From SZUA-521 sp041738285 (GTDB lineage: Bacteria > Pseudomonadota > Gammaproteobacteria > Pseudomonadales > Azotimanducaceae), in NCBI GenBank assembly GCA_041738285.1, contig JBGSQB010000095.1:1-47110 (forward strand): a DNA stretch of 47,110 nt, in the 5' to 3' direction. How positions within the stretch are numbered: position 1 is the first letter of the stretch; every line of letters begins with the position of its first letter. The notes beneath the pieces are model-generated. The model was not told the DNA's origin, ran no database searches, and saw nothing but the letters and a program-made list of their open reading frames with translations. Below are positions 1-8,215 of this stretch, piece after piece. Position numbers and translations under genes: made by a program.

Positions 1-381
1 GGCGTCGCGGGTGCCGCTGGCGCTGCCCGAGTCGCGGACGGTCAGGCGCACATTGAAGCGAGCGCCGGACGGTGCGTCGAAGGTGTGGCTCAACTGCGCG
101 CCGCTGCCGGCGGCAGTGCCGTCGCCGAAGTCCCACGTAAAGCTCGCAATCGTGCCGTCCGGGTCACTCGAGCTGGAGGCGTCGAAGGTGACGGTCAATG
201 GCGAGGCGCCACTGATCGGGGTGGCAGTGAATGCCGCCGTAGGCGCGATGTTGGGGGCGGGCGCTGGTGTGGTCGATGAACCGCCGCCGCCCCCGCAACC
301 GGACAGCGTCAGACCGAGGACGACCACTGCAGGGGCGAGGCGAGACGGGCGCCGGCATGCGCACGAAGAGATCCGCTTCAT
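1..381 (-). CDS. PKD-domain lipoprotein, N-terminal part (cut by window edge)
   Basis: The frame is open to the left edge, so only the first 127 residues are visible. ATG at 381 gives a basic n-region (MKR...), a hydrophobic stretch at about residues 17-27 and a lipobox LSGC with the lipidated Cys at residue 29, followed by a Gly-rich and Ser/Pro-rich linker. From about residue 48 a PKD (immunoglobulin-like) domain starts, with the hallmark WDFGDGT at 83-89. PKD domains are extracellular adhesion or spacer modules, so this is inferred to be a surface or periplasmic lipoprotein whose catalytic or binding part lies outside the window. The gene is downstream of the merR-type gene and may use the promoter at 683-710, leaving a leader of about 295 nt. 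The Shine-Dalgarno sequence is weak. Confidence 0.8.
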   Translation of the reverse strand, partial: MKRISSCACRRPSRLAPAVVVLGLTLSGCGGGGGSSTTPAPAPNIAPTAAFTATPISGASPLTVTFDASSSSDPDGTIASFTWDFGDGTAAGSGAQLSHTFDAPSGARFNVRLTVRDSGSASGTRDA

Positions 382-394
382 GGCTGAATTCTGG

Positions 395-414
395 CACACG
401 CCTTTGCGCGTGTG
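395..414 (-). other. Hairpin in leader of the PKD lipoprotein gene
   Basis: A perfect 7-bp inverted repeat, CACACGC with GCGTGTG, encloses a 6-nt loop. It ends 14 nt before the ATG of the lipoprotein gene. It could affect translation initiation or mark a processing site; no T-run follows, so it does not look like an intrinsic terminator. The rest of 415-680 holds no convincing ORF or riboswitch box on either strand and is best read as a long 5' leader. Confidence 0.35.
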
Positions 415-682
415 TGTGACGCGGTCAGAGTCCGGGCAGGATCAATGGGTTGCAGGCCAAAGAGGCGCGGGAGCTGCCGGGCGCGAAGCCCATCCCGCAT
501 TCACGCACGGCGTGGGCCGGAGTGCCTCCTCGGCAGGACATCGGACAGCATCCGATCTGAGCAATAAAAGGGCGTGTCGCCGGCGGGGGCCGACGAAGTC
601 AACTTCAATTCTGGGGGAAGGACACTAGAAAGGGAGGACTGCATTTGAAGTTGGTTGCACGCCGAAAATCGAATCTGGAGCC

Positions 683-733
683 ATTATGTACAGTACAAAA
701 TCTCTGTCAAGATTTTTTGTACAGATTTAGTAC
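683..733 (-). promoter_or_regulatory. Sigma70-type promoter with four GTAC operator half-sites
   Basis: Reading the minus strand, TTGACA (710-705) and CATAAT (688-683) are separated by 16 nt, a near-consensus sigma70 promoter pointing toward the PKD lipoprotein gene. Four GTAC cores lie over it, at 688-691, 693-696, 719-722 and 730-733. The first two fill the spacer next to the -10 and the last two lie upstream of the -35. The block sits directly after the merR-type stop codon. The same GTAC cores occur at the merR-type gene's own promoter (1654-1702), so this is inferred to be a second operator of that regulator. Confidence 0.6.
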
Positions 734-735
734 GA

Positions 736-1638
736 TTATTTCGCGACCGCCATCGAGGTCAGTTCTGTGACCGCACCGAGCGCCCGTTCGAGCTGCGCGC
801 GGGCATAGGAAACGTCCTCCCGCAAGCGCTCGTAGGTCGCCGCCTCAGCATCGCCCGCGACGCTGCGCTGGGTGGCGAAATCGCCAAAGGCGTTGAGCTG
901 CGTGATCAACCCGACGAGTTGGCCTGGCGCTTGTCGCTGCTGCCCGCGCGCCTGGGTCGCAATTGCAACGAGCTCGTGATCGGTAAACCGCCGCGGCGCC
1001 GTGCGGCCGGCCCGTAGCGGTGAACCGGTTGGCGCCGCACAGCTGCGCATCAGGTCGACCCAGGATATGGGCCAGGCATGAGTGGTGATCCCATGCGCCT
1101 GGCAATGGCTGAGTTCGGCGCGCGCGGCGAACTGGTAGATGATGACCCATCGCGCGTCAGGGGCAGCGCCTTGAAGGCGCGCAAACGCGTCCAAATCCAG
1201 GGTCGGCAGCTGTACGACGATCACGTCGAGCATCGCGCGCTCGCGTTCGCGACTGTCAGTGAAGTCGTCGATGGACACCCACCGCTGGGCGACTTCCACG
1301 GCATCCACGTCGGTGCTGTCCTGTTCCAGCAGCGAAAGGTTCGGACCGATCATCCCCACCTGCGGCAGGCGATGGGCGGCGCGCGGAGTTTGTGTCGGTG
1401 CGGAACGCGCGTCGAGCTGAGCCGAAGAAAGCTCAGCCAAGGATGAGATCGGATGGCCCGCATCGATCAGGGCTTTGATCTTCTGCAGCCGTTGCAGCTG
1501 AGCATGGCTGTAGAAACGGGTGCGGCCGCTGCGTTCGGCGGGGGCGATCCCATGGCGCCGTTCCCACGCCCGCAAGCACTCCACGCTCACGCCGGTCAGC
1601 TTGGCGACGGTGCCGATGCGGTACAGGTCGTCCGCCAA
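736..1638 (-). CDS. MerR-family transcriptional regulator with degenerate sensor domain
   Basis: Starting at TTG 1638 gives 300 aa; a longer open frame reaches 1803 but would run through the promoter. Residues about 5-70 are a typical MerR winged helix (YRIGTVAKLTGVSVECLRAWERR, here about residues 5-27, then the SGRTRFYS wing). The rest has alternating beta-strand-like segments (VGMIG, DVIVVQLP, RWVIIYQFA) suggesting a Rossmann-like fold, then a C-terminal helical region. The size resembles CarH/LitR photoreceptors, but neither the cobalamin-ligand motif (ExHxxG type) nor the W-x9-EH cap motif is present, so B12 light sensing is unlikely. GTAC half-sites in front of and behind the gene suggest autoregulation and control of the lipoprotein gene. 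It is divergent from the acyl-CoA synthetase. Confidence 0.82.
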   Translation of the reverse strand: MADDLYRIGTVAKLTGVSVECLRAWERRHGIAPAERSGRTRFYSHAQLQRLQKIKALIDAGHPISSLAELSSAQLDARSAPTQTPRAAHRLPQVGMIGPNLSLLEQDSTDVDAVEVAQRWVSIDDFTDSRERERAMLDVIVVQLPTLDLDAFARLQGAAPDARWVIIYQFAARAELSHCQAHGITTHAWPISWVDLMRSCAAPTGSPLRAGRTAPRRFTDHELVAIATQARGQQRQAPGQLVGLITQLNAFGDFATQRSVAGDAEAATYERLREDVSYARAQLERALGAVTELTSMAVAK

Positions 1639-1653
1639 AGACGCCTCGAAACT

Positions 1654-1702
1654 GTACAAAGGGACCCAGGATTGTACGAGAGTCGGAGACTTTGTCCAGT
1701 AC
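1654..1702 (-). promoter_or_regulatory. Promoter and GTAC operator of the merR-type gene
   Basis: On the minus strand TGGACA (1698-1693) and TACAAT (1676-1671) are 16 nt apart, with the TTG start 33 nt downstream of the -10. GTAC cores at 1699-1702, 1674-1677 and 1654-1657 flank the -35, overlap the -10 and lie near the predicted transcript start. This position decides the choice of the TTG 1638 start, because a start at 1803 would place the promoter inside the coding region. Confidence 0.6.
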
Positions 1703-1996
1703 ATCAGGACAGATCGTCCTGGGGTGGTGAAGGGGGCGTGGCGACAGCACGAACGTGCTGTCTTCGCGGCATTGGGAGGGAGGGGAGAGAGACACCGCGC
1801 CACGCCATTGTTTGCCGGCGACCGGGCGGTCGGCCGAAAACGGGGCGCATTCTAAGGACTCACCGCCGCGACGCAAACGCGATCGCCAATTTTTTTGTAA
1901 CAAGCTGTTTCGTTGACCGCGCCGACACCGGTTCCCTGCGCACCGCCTTTTCCCGACAATGCCACTTCACTATTTTTCTGTGTGCGTGGGGAAGGG
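1703..1996. other. Divergent intergenic region, no further gene seen
   Basis: Between the merR-type promoter and the acyl-CoA synthetase start I see no credible ORF. A T-rich patch lies at 1890-1897 and a TTGACC hexamer at 1913, but no good -10 follows at normal spacing, so the plus-strand promoter is not assigned. A purine-rich GGGGAAGGG lies directly before ATG 1997. Confidence 0.4.
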
Positions 1997-3541
1997 ATGA
2001 AGAACAACGTTGGGCTGTTTCTTACCAAGCGTGCGCACCTGAGCGGCGCCCGCGAGGCCTATGTCGACGGCAATGGCGAGGAGCGCCTGACCTTCGCGCA
2101 GTTGAACGCACGGGCGAACCGCCTGGCGAACGCGTTTCGCGGTGCGCGCATCGCCAAGGGCGAGCGTGTGGGACTCCTGCTCATGAACTGCGCGGAGTTC
2201 ATGGAGGCCTACTTCGCGCTCGGCAAGATCGGCGCAGTGGTGGTGCCGCTCAACTGGCGGCTGGTGCCGGATGAACTCGAGTTCATCCTCAAAGATAGCG
2301 GCACGCGTCGATTGATATTCGCAGATGAGTTCCTGAATACGGTCGACGACCTGGCGTCGCGCGGCAACAAGACCGATGTCGGGCAGTGGCTGCAGGTGGA
2401 AAACCGCGCGCCGATAGCGCCTTACGCGGTGTCCTACCAGATGTTCAGGGACGCAGCGTCCGATGAAGAGCCGCCGCTCGGCGCCAGCGACGATGACATG
2501 CTGTACATCATGTACACCTCGGGGACGACAGGATTACCCAAGGGTGTCGTCCACACGCACAGCACCTCGATGTGGGGCGCGATGACGATCGCCGCGACGA
2601 CCTATTACCACGAAGCAGATCGCTACCTTGCGTGTCTGCCGATGTTCCACGTCGGTGCCCTCACACCGCTGACCGTGAACGTGTACCGCGGCGCGACCAG
2701 TATCGTCATGCGCACCTTCGATCCGACCCGTGCCTGGCAGCTGATTCAAGACGAGAAGATCACCACCGGCCTCGCCGTGCCCGCGATGCTGAACTTCATG
2801 CTGCAGGTGCCGAACCTCGAGCGCTTCGACCATTCATCGCTGCGCTGGTGCATGTCCGGCGCAGCGCCGGTGCCCGTACCGCTGATTCAGGCATATGCCG
2901 ACCGCGGTATCGAGATCCATCAGGTGTATGGGCTGACTGAAAGCTGCGGCCCGGCCTGTCTGATCGATGCCGAACATGCGCTGGTCAAAGTTGGCTCCAC
3001 CGGCAAGGCGTTCTTCCACACCGACGTTCGTGTCGTCAACGATCGCGGCGATGATTGCGCTGCGGGTGAAGCGGGCGAGGTGTGGGTGCGCGGCGCGCAT
3101 GTGATGCGCGAATACTGGAACCGTCCCGATGCCACGGCTGAGACACTGGTCGATGGTTGGCTGCGCACGGGTGATGTCGCAGCGGTTGATGCCGATGGCT
3201 TCATCTACATTCAGGATCGCATCAAGGACATGATCATCACCGGTGGCGAAAACGTTTACCCGGCCGAGATCGAGAATCTGCTGATGGGACACGAAGGCAT
3301 ACGTGAAGCGGCGGTCATCGGGCAGCCGAGCGAGAAGTGGGGTGAATCACCGCTTGCCATCGTCGTGCGTAAGAATCCGACGCTCACCGAAGCCGACGTG
3401 CTCGGTTTTTGTCGCGGCAAGCTGGCTGGATTCAAACAGCCGAAGGCCGTGGTGTTCGTCGATGAAATTCCGCGTAATCCCAGCGGCAAGATCTTGAAGC
3501 GCATCCTGCGTGACCAATTTCCCGGTCCGGCCGCAGTCTGA
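1997..3541 (+). CDS. Class I adenylate-forming acyl-CoA synthetase (long-chain type)
   Basis: 514 aa from ATG 1997, which has a GGGGAAGGG ribosome binding site; an in-frame ATG at 1913 would add 28 atypical residues. The AMP-binding P-loop YTSGTTGLPKG is at residues 173-183, the adenylation hinge region WLRTGD near 387-392, GGENVYPAEIE follows, and the C-terminal lysine in NPSGK is near 498. The enzyme is expected to activate a carboxylic acid with ATP and CoA in the cytosol. Its stop shares one base with the next start (TGATG), so it is translationally coupled to a kinase-fold gene. Substrate cannot be read from sequence. The pairing resembles levulinate or 4-hydroxyacid catabolism, discussed in the findings. 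Confidence 0.93.
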   Translation: MKNNVGLFLTKRAHLSGAREAYVDGNGEERLTFAQLNARANRLANAFRGARIAKGERVGLLLMNCAEFMEAYFALGKIGAVVVPLNWRLVPDELEFILKDSGTRRLIFADEFLNTVDDLASRGNKTDVGQWLQVENRAPIAPYAVSYQMFRDAASDEEPPLGASDDDMLYIMYTSGTTGLPKGVVHTHSTSMWGAMTIAATTYYHEADRYLACLPMFHVGALTPLTVNVYRGATSIVMRTFDPTRAWQLIQDEKITTGLAVPAMLNFMLQVPNLERFDHSSLRWCMSGAAPVPVPLIQAYADRGIEIHQVYGLTESCGPACLIDAEHALVKVGSTGKAFFHTDVRVVNDRGDDCAAGEAGEVWVRGAHVMREYWNRPDATAETLVDGWLRTGDVAAVDADGFIYIQDRIKDMIITGGENVYPAEIENLLMGHEGIREAAVIGQPSEKWGESPLAIVVRKNPTLTEADVLGFCRGKLAGFKQPKAVVFVDEIPRNPSGKILKRILRDQFPGPAAV

Positions 3542-4560
3542 TGGAACTCAACGAACTCGAACGACGACTGAAGCCGTTCTGCGCCGCACACTACGACGAT
3601 GCGACTGCGCGCGTATTCGACGTCACCAAGATGCCGGGTCACGCGGGGTTTGCCTACGGCTTTTCGGTTGAGAGCCAGGGCAACGTGGAGAGTTGGTTCA
3701 TCCGCTTGCCGCCGCCGAACGTGCAGTGGAAAGGTACGGCCGACGTGTTGCGCCAAGTGGCAGTACTCGATGCGCTGGATGGCACCACGGTCCCGCATTG
3801 CAGTGTGAAGTGGTCGGGCGCCGATCCGAAGTGGTTCGGATGTCCCTACTTCGTGGTGCCGAAGCTCGAGGGTGATGTGTTGCGCCTCGGGCCGCTCGAG
3901 TGGGGTACGCAGCTCCCCAATGACGTGCTGCGGGGACTTGGGCGCCAGGCCATGACCGCACTTGCGACCGTGCATCGACTCGACTGGCGCACCAAAACGC
4001 CATACCTCGGCGAGCCGATCGCGTTCTCCGACGACGTGGTGAGGTGGGATCGCTTCTACGAACGCGCGGCGGAGCCCCAGTGCCTCGCGCTGGTGCCCGA
4101 AGTGCGCAAGGCGCTGCTCGAGCACCTGCCGACCGATGCGCCGGTTGGCGTCTTTCACGGCGACTTTCAGACCGCGAACCTGTTCTGCTCCAAGCGCGGC
4201 GATCTATTGGCGCTGATCGATTGGGAACTCACCGGGGTCGGCGCGACGCTCAACGACGTCGGCTGGATCACCACCTTCAGTGATCCCAAAGCGTGGCCCA
4301 CGGGCGATGGCGCGCGGCCGATGTTCCTCGATCCGGACACATTGATCGGGTTCTACGAAGCCGCCTGGGGCGAACGGCTTTCGAACATGAACTGGTTTCG
4401 CGCGCTCGCCGCCTACAAGTTCGCGATCATCACCGGCTTCAACTTGAGCCTGCATCGCCGCGGCAAACGCGACGATCCGCTGTGGGAAGTCACGCGCTTC
4501 GCGATGGAACCGCTGATGGCTCGTGCCCGCGCCCTGCTCTCGGAAACAGGGAAGAAATAG
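3541..4560 (+). CDS. Aminoglycoside-phosphotransferase-fold kinase, likely small-molecule or acyl-CoA kinase
   Basis: 339 aa. The APH/choline-kinase catalytic loop HGDFQTANL is at residues 206-214 and the metal-binding IDWEL at 226-230. The N-lobe is less conserved. The family phosphorylates hydroxyls. Members next to acyl-CoA synthetases, or fused to acyl-CoA dehydrogenases (ACAD10/11), act on hydroxyacyl-CoA rather than on antibiotics, and the coupling to the upstream ligase favours that role here. The last codons lie in a palindromic repeat (4554-4632), and the TAG stop belongs to the repeat arm. An antibiotic-resistance function is unlikely. Confidence 0.85.
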   Translation: MELNELERRLKPFCAAHYDDATARVFDVTKMPGHAGFAYGFSVESQGNVESWFIRLPPPNVQWKGTADVLRQVAVLDALDGTTVPHCSVKWSGADPKWFGCPYFVVPKLEGDVLRLGPLEWGTQLPNDVLRGLGRQAMTALATVHRLDWRTKTPYLGEPIAFSDDVVRWDRFYERAAEPQCLALVPEVRKALLEHLPTDAPVGVFHGDFQTANLFCSKRGDLLALIDWELTGVGATLNDVGWITTFSDPKAWPTGDGARPMFLDPDTLIGFYEAAWGERLSNMNWFRALAAYKFAIITGFNLSLHRRGKRDDPLWEVTRFAMEPLMARARALLSETGKK

Positions 4561-4632
4561 GGACAGTTGACCTATTTCGCCTTTCCGAGTTCGACGATCA
4601 CGTTGCGAAATAGGTCAACTGTCCCCTATTTC
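4554..4632. repeat. GGGACAGT palindrome R1 between convergent stops
   Basis: Arms GGGACAGTTGACC plus TATTTCGC (4560-4580) and their complement (4605-4625) form a 21-bp perfect inverted repeat around a 24-nt loop. Outer GAAATAG and CTATTTC extend it to 4554 and 4632. Each arm is itself a small hairpin because the outer GAAATAG pairs with the inner CTATTTC. The element fills the gap between the kinase TAG (4558-4560) and the P450 TGA (4635-4637). The arms are identical to those of R4 (39841-39923), but the loop differs. It probably works as a bidirectional terminator. Confidence 0.85.
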
Positions 4633-4634
4633 CG

Positions 4635-5849
4635 TCAGCGGGCGTCGAGCCAGTATTCGGCCAGGCCGCGAAAGCCGGGGATCGTGCGGTAGGTGTGTCC
4701 CCGTGTAGATGCAGTCAGATCGGCGAAACGCTCGAGCAGCGCGATGATGCCTTCCTGAGCTTCGATGCGCGCCAGCGGTGCGCCGAGACAGAAGTGGCGG
4801 CCGCCGCCGAAGGACTGATGGTGGGTGTCTTCGCGCTGGATGTCGAATCGATCCGGATCGGGATAGACGCTCGGGTCGCGATTGGCGGATGCGAGTGAGA
4901 CGTTGACCGACTGCCCCTGTGTAACCGGGCAGCCACCGATCGGCATGTCGCGATTGGCGATCCGGCCCGAGACAGTCACCGGCGAATCGAAGCGCAGCAT
5001 CTCTTCTACCGCGTTGGCGATCAGATCGGGCTTCGCGCGCAACAGCGCCATCTGCTCGGGGTGATCGACCAGCGCGCGCACGCCATTGCCGATCAGATCG
5101 GTTGTGGTGACGTTGCCGGCAATCAACAGCAGGTTGCATTGACTGACGATCTCTTCATCGGTGAAGCGGTCACCGCCTTCGGTCACTATGGTCATAGAGG
5201 TGATCAGATCGGACTTCGGCGCTTTGCGACGCTTGGCAATCGCATCCATGAAGAACGCGTCGAGCGCCTCCTGTGCCACGAGCGATCGCTGCGCTTCCTC
5301 TTCGCTCCTGAACGGATTGAAGAACGCCGCGACGCTTGCATCCGACCACGCCTTGAAATCGTCACGCCGCGCGGGGTCGATACCGAGCATTTCGGCAATG
5401 ACGATCACCGGGAACGGCGCAGCGAAGCCCGCCATCAGATCGAAGGCGCACGGCGCGTCATCGACTTGCGCCAGCAGTTCCTCGGCAATAGCGCGTATGC
5501 GCGGTCGCTGCGCTTCCACCGCCTTTGGCGTGAACGCCTTGTTGATGAGGCCGCGCACGCGTCTGTGCCCGGGGTCATCCATGAACAGCATGCTGGGCTC
5601 ACGATCGTCGCGGGCGAGGAACATGCGCTCGAAGGACTCGGGTGCGCCCTTGCGCGGGTCCGACCACATTGCCGGATTCCGCAGCACGCGTTTGACCTCG
5701 TCGTGCGAACTGACGAACCAGCGCTTGAACGCTTCGTCACGCATCACCGGCGCACGCTTGCGCACATCCGCGAGCACGGCGTAGGGATCTTCGCGGTAAT
5801 GTTCATCGAACGGTGTCAGCGCAACGCCGACCGGTACTGGCTTGTCCAT
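4635..5849 (-). CDS. Cytochrome P450 (bacterial class I, soluble)
   Basis: 404 aa. ATG 5849 is chosen over the in-frame TTG 5855 because GGAG lies 8 nt upstream of it. The haem loop FGGGRHFCLG has its Cys ligand at residue 354. The K-helix ExxR is seen in EEMLRFDSP. The I-helix reads AGNVTT near 243-248, where most bacterial P450s have AGxDT, so the acidic proton-relay residue is replaced by Val. No membrane anchor is present. It is expected to oxidise a hydrophobic substrate with separate ferredoxin and reductase, neither of which is encoded nearby. It is the last gene of the seven-gene minus-strand operon and ends at repeat R1. Confidence 0.93.
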   Translation of the reverse strand: MDKPVPVGVALTPFDEHYREDPYAVLADVRKRAPVMRDEAFKRWFVSSHDEVKRVLRNPAMWSDPRKGAPESFERMFLARDDREPSMLFMDDPGHRRVRGLINKAFTPKAVEAQRPRIRAIAEELLAQVDDAPCAFDLMAGFAAPFPVIVIAEMLGIDPARRDDFKAWSDASVAAFFNPFRSEEEAQRSLVAQEALDAFFMDAIAKRRKAPKSDLITSMTIVTEGGDRFTDEEIVSQCNLLLIAGNVTTTDLIGNGVRALVDHPEQMALLRAKPDLIANAVEEMLRFDSPVTVSGRIANRDMPIGGCPVTQGQSVNVSLASANRDPSVYPDPDRFDIQREDTHHQSFGGGRHFCLGAPLARIEAQEGIIALLERFADLTASTRGHTYRTIPGFRGLAEYWLDAR

Positions 5850-5867
5850 ATTCAAATCTCCTTTCGA

Positions 5868-6764
5868 TCAGCGCTCATCGTCGGGACACGGCCCGCGTTC
5901 GACCTGCACGGTGGAGTGGTCGATGCCGAAGTCGGTCGCCAGCACCTGTTTGATGTGCGTGATCACGTCCTGACTGTTGCTCGTCTCGGCAACGCGCGCA
6001 TGCAGCGTGAGAATCGGTCGCTCCGACGTCAATGCCCAGGCATGCACATGGTGAATCTCGAGCACGCCTGCAACACGGTCCGCCAAACGCTTGCCGATTT
6101 CCTCCAGATCGAGATCCTTTGGAACACCTTCGGCGAGGATGTGTGTCGCTTCGCGCAACACGCGTACCGCGCCGCGCAACAGAATGGCGACCACGACAAA
6201 GGCGAGCAGCGGGTCGGCATAGGTCCATCCCGTCAGCAGCACCGTCAGCGTGGCGGTGATGGCGGCAACCGAACCGAGGATGTCGCCCAATACATGCAGT
6301 GCCGCACTGCGCACGTTGATGCTGCCGTGCGCATGGGTGTGCAGCATGCGGTAGGCGATGAGGTTGACTACCAATCCGACGCACGCGACGGCGAGCGCGG
6401 GACCGGCGAGCAACGCTTCGGGATTGCGCAGCCGACCAAACGCTTCGATGACGATGAATGTGCACAGGCCCAGCAGCAGCAGCCCGTTGACGAAGGCGGC
6501 AAGCACCTGAAACCGGTGGTAGCCGTAGGACAGCTTCGCATCGTGTTCGCGCCGGCTCAACCGCACCGCGTACCACGACAGTGCAAGGGCTGATGCGTCA
6601 AGGAACATGTGACCGGCATCGGCGATCAGTGTCAGTGCATTGGACAGCCATCCACCGACGGCCTCGACCAACACGAATGAGGCGATCAGAAAGAATGCGC
6701 GCTGCAGTGCCCGTTCGTGGTCGCGCTGCTGCACCCCGTGGCTCGGCGAATCACCATCACTCAT
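5868..6764 (-). CDS. Cation diffusion facilitator, zinc/cadmium efflux type (CzcD/ZitB-like)
   Basis: 298 aa with six hydrophobic helices and a cytoplasmic C-terminal ferredoxin-like domain. The transport site is the HxxxD pair H52/D56 in helix 2 and H157/D161 in helix 5, the arrangement usual for zinc and cadmium carriers. A short His-containing loop (HTHAHG) precedes helix 5. It should export Zn2+ in exchange for protons across the inner membrane. Its ATG overlaps the upstream flavin oxidoreductase stop (ATGA at 6764-6761), and the P450 start follows 18 nt after its stop. The metal-transport role is hard to connect with the other operon members. Confidence 0.92.
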   Translation of the reverse strand: MSDGDSPSHGVQQRDHERALQRAFFLIASFVLVEAVGGWLSNALTLIADAGHMFLDASALALSWYAVRLSRREHDAKLSYGYHRFQVLAAFVNGLLLLGLCTFIVIEAFGRLRNPEALLAGPALAVACVGLVVNLIAYRMLHTHAHGSINVRSAALHVLGDILGSVAAITATLTVLLTGWTYADPLLAFVVVAILLRGAVRVLREATHILAEGVPKDLDLEEIGKRLADRVAGVLEIHHVHAWALTSERPILTLHARVAETSNSQDVITHIKQVLATDFGIDHSTVQVERGPCPDDER

Positions 6765-7696
6765 GAATGCTGCCCATCTCGCAACAAGCGTTTGATCTCC
6801 GCGATGCCTGCAAGGCCCTCGCGCTCATCGCCCGCAATCGGCATCAGATTCAATACGCCGCAACCCGCCTCGTAGTAGGGACGCAGCCAGTTTGCGATGA
6901 CCTCGGGGGTGCCGAACGGGCTGTACTTCTCGAAGCGCGCAAACGGAATGCGATAAAACGCTTCCATGCCCTTGGCCAGGCGTGCCCGGGCGCGCTCGGC
7001 GTTGTCGTCGATGCCGACCCACAGCTGAATGCCGTGTTCACGCGGATCACGGCCGTGGGCGCGCGCGGCGGATTCGATCTGATCGACGACGCTCGCAAAG
7101 CGCTGCGCCGAACACCAGCTGGCAAGCCAGCCGTCGCCGAATCGCGCGGTACGCTCGATCGCTGCATCCGAGCGGCCACCGATCAGGATGTTCACGGGTG
7201 GATTCGGAGCTGGTCTGATCCACGCCTCGTCGAACGTGAAGAACTCACCGTCGTGGCTGAGCTTCTCACCGCCAGCGAGGCCACGCAGTATTTCCAGACA
7301 TTCGTCGGTACGTCGCCCACGAGTCTTCGGATCCACCGCGCACATCGCGATCTCGTTGCGGTCTTCACCGCCCACGCCTACGCCGAGGGTCAGCTGCCCG
7401 GGTGCCGATTCGGCGATGGTGGCCAGTTGCCGCGCGACCGTCACCGGATGACGCAGTGCGAGCAGATAAACGCCAACGATCACGTGAAGTGCGGGGTCGA
7501 TCGCCGTCAGCGTCGCCGCATTGATCAACCCATCCATCCCAGCACCGACATGAAAGCTGACATGGTCGGCGACGAACACGTGATCTATTTCGCGGCGCAG
7601 CACGTCGTCGATGAATTGCCGACGTCGTGCATGCGGCGCTGCGAGAACTGCCGGTGCCGCCACGGTGCCAACGCGCAGCGTGGCTGGTGACGTCAT
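6761..7696 (-). CDS. LLM-class flavin-dependent oxidoreductase
   Basis: 311 aa from ATG 7696; the open frame reads further upstream, but only as a shadow of the GNAT gene. The luciferase-like TIM-barrel pattern is clear: FVADHVSFHVG near the N-terminus, LGVGVGGEDRNE in the middle and ILIGGRSDAAIERTARFGDGW, typical of F420- or FMN-dependent family members such as those annotated alongside Mer. It probably oxidises or oxygenates an aldehyde, alcohol or ketone; cofactor and substrate are not determinable. Start and stop overlap both neighbours by 4 nt (ATGA), showing tight co-translation with GNAT and the cation exporter. Confidence 0.87.
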   Translation of the reverse strand: MTSPATLRVGTVAAPAVLAAPHARRRQFIDDVLRREIDHVFVADHVSFHVGAGMDGLINAATLTAIDPALHVIVGVYLLALRHPVTVARQLATIAESAPGQLTLGVGVGGEDRNEIAMCAVDPKTRGRRTDECLEILRGLAGGEKLSHDGEFFTFDEAWIRPAPNPPVNILIGGRSDAAIERTARFGDGWLASWCSAQRFASVVDQIESAARAHGRDPREHGIQLWVGIDDNAERARARLAKGMEAFYRIPFARFEKYSPFGTPEVIANWLRPYYEAGCGVLNLMPIAGDEREGLAGIAEIKRLLRDGQHS

Positions 7697-8208
7697 GATT
7701 GGCGCAGGTTGCGTACCATGCGAAAGGCAGCCTCGACGCCGTCGTAGTAGCCTTCGATGTAGTCGCGCTCGTGGTAACCGTGATCGCGATAGAACGTGCG
7801 AGCGCCGGTGTTGCGCACGCGTACTTCGAGTTCGATGCGCGAGATGCCCGCGGTTCGCGCGGTTTCTTCGAGCCATGCGAGCAGTCGCGATCCGATCTGG
7901 CGCCGGCGCGTGCGTGGCAGCACGGCGAGCAGCATCAGGTGCGCGGACTCCATGCCGTAGGTCATGATGCCGAAACCGAGAATGTCGCCATCGCGATGGG
8001 TCTGTGGCTGCAGCGGATCGTGCATGCGCAGCGGCTGGCTTCGAGCGCACACCGCTACAGTTTCGGGGTCGGCGATGAGCGCCTTCAGCCGGTGCGGCTG
8101 CCAGCGCCAGGGCAGGCCGCGTTCGATGTAGTCCCGTGACATGCGCGCGAGCATCCCTGCTTCCGCGGGCCGCGCCAACCCGAACTCGACGGCGATGGTT
8201 TCAGTCAT
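7693..8208 (-). CDS. GNAT-family N-acetyltransferase (RimI-like)
   Basis: 171 aa from ATG 8208. The acetyl-CoA pyrophosphate loop is RRRQIGSRLL, preceded by the beta-strand MLLAVLP and followed by ELEVRVRNTGARTFYRDHGY, the usual GNAT motif A/B order. A C-terminal GYYDG...F region completes the fold. The substrate could be a protein N-terminus or a small amine. It starts 7 nt after the serine hydrolase stop with no obvious Shine-Dalgarno sequence, so it probably depends on translational coupling. It overlaps the flavin oxidoreductase by 4 nt. Confidence 0.86.
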   Translation of the reverse strand: MTETIAVEFGLARPAEAGMLARMSRDYIERGLPWRWQPHRLKALIADPETVAVCARSQPLRMHDPLQPQTHRDGDILGFGIMTYGMESAHLMLLAVLPRTRRRQIGSRLLAWLEETARTAGISRIELEVRVRNTGARTFYRDHGYHERDYIEGYYDGVEAAFRMVRNLRQS

Positions 8209-8215
8209 GGTGGCA

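Noticed and set aside
11..628. Plus-strand frame at the left end
   Set aside because: It is antisense to the lipoprotein frame with a clear lipobox and PKD motif.
415..680. Cobalamin riboswitch in the long leader of the lipoprotein gene
   Set aside because: No B12-box-like segment is present and the folding looks unremarkable.
736..1638. B12-dependent light receptor of CarH type
   Set aside because: The cobalamin-ligand motif and W-x9-EH motif are missing despite similar length and operator style.
3541..4560. Antibiotic-resistance kinase
   Set aside because: Coupling to an acyl-CoA synthetase and ACAD10/11-like motif context favours metabolic kinase activity.
5061..6593. A 510-codon plus-strand open frame opposite the P450 and cation exporter genes
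   Set aside because: It is a GC-driven shadow of two well-recognised minus-strand genes and has no recognisable domain.
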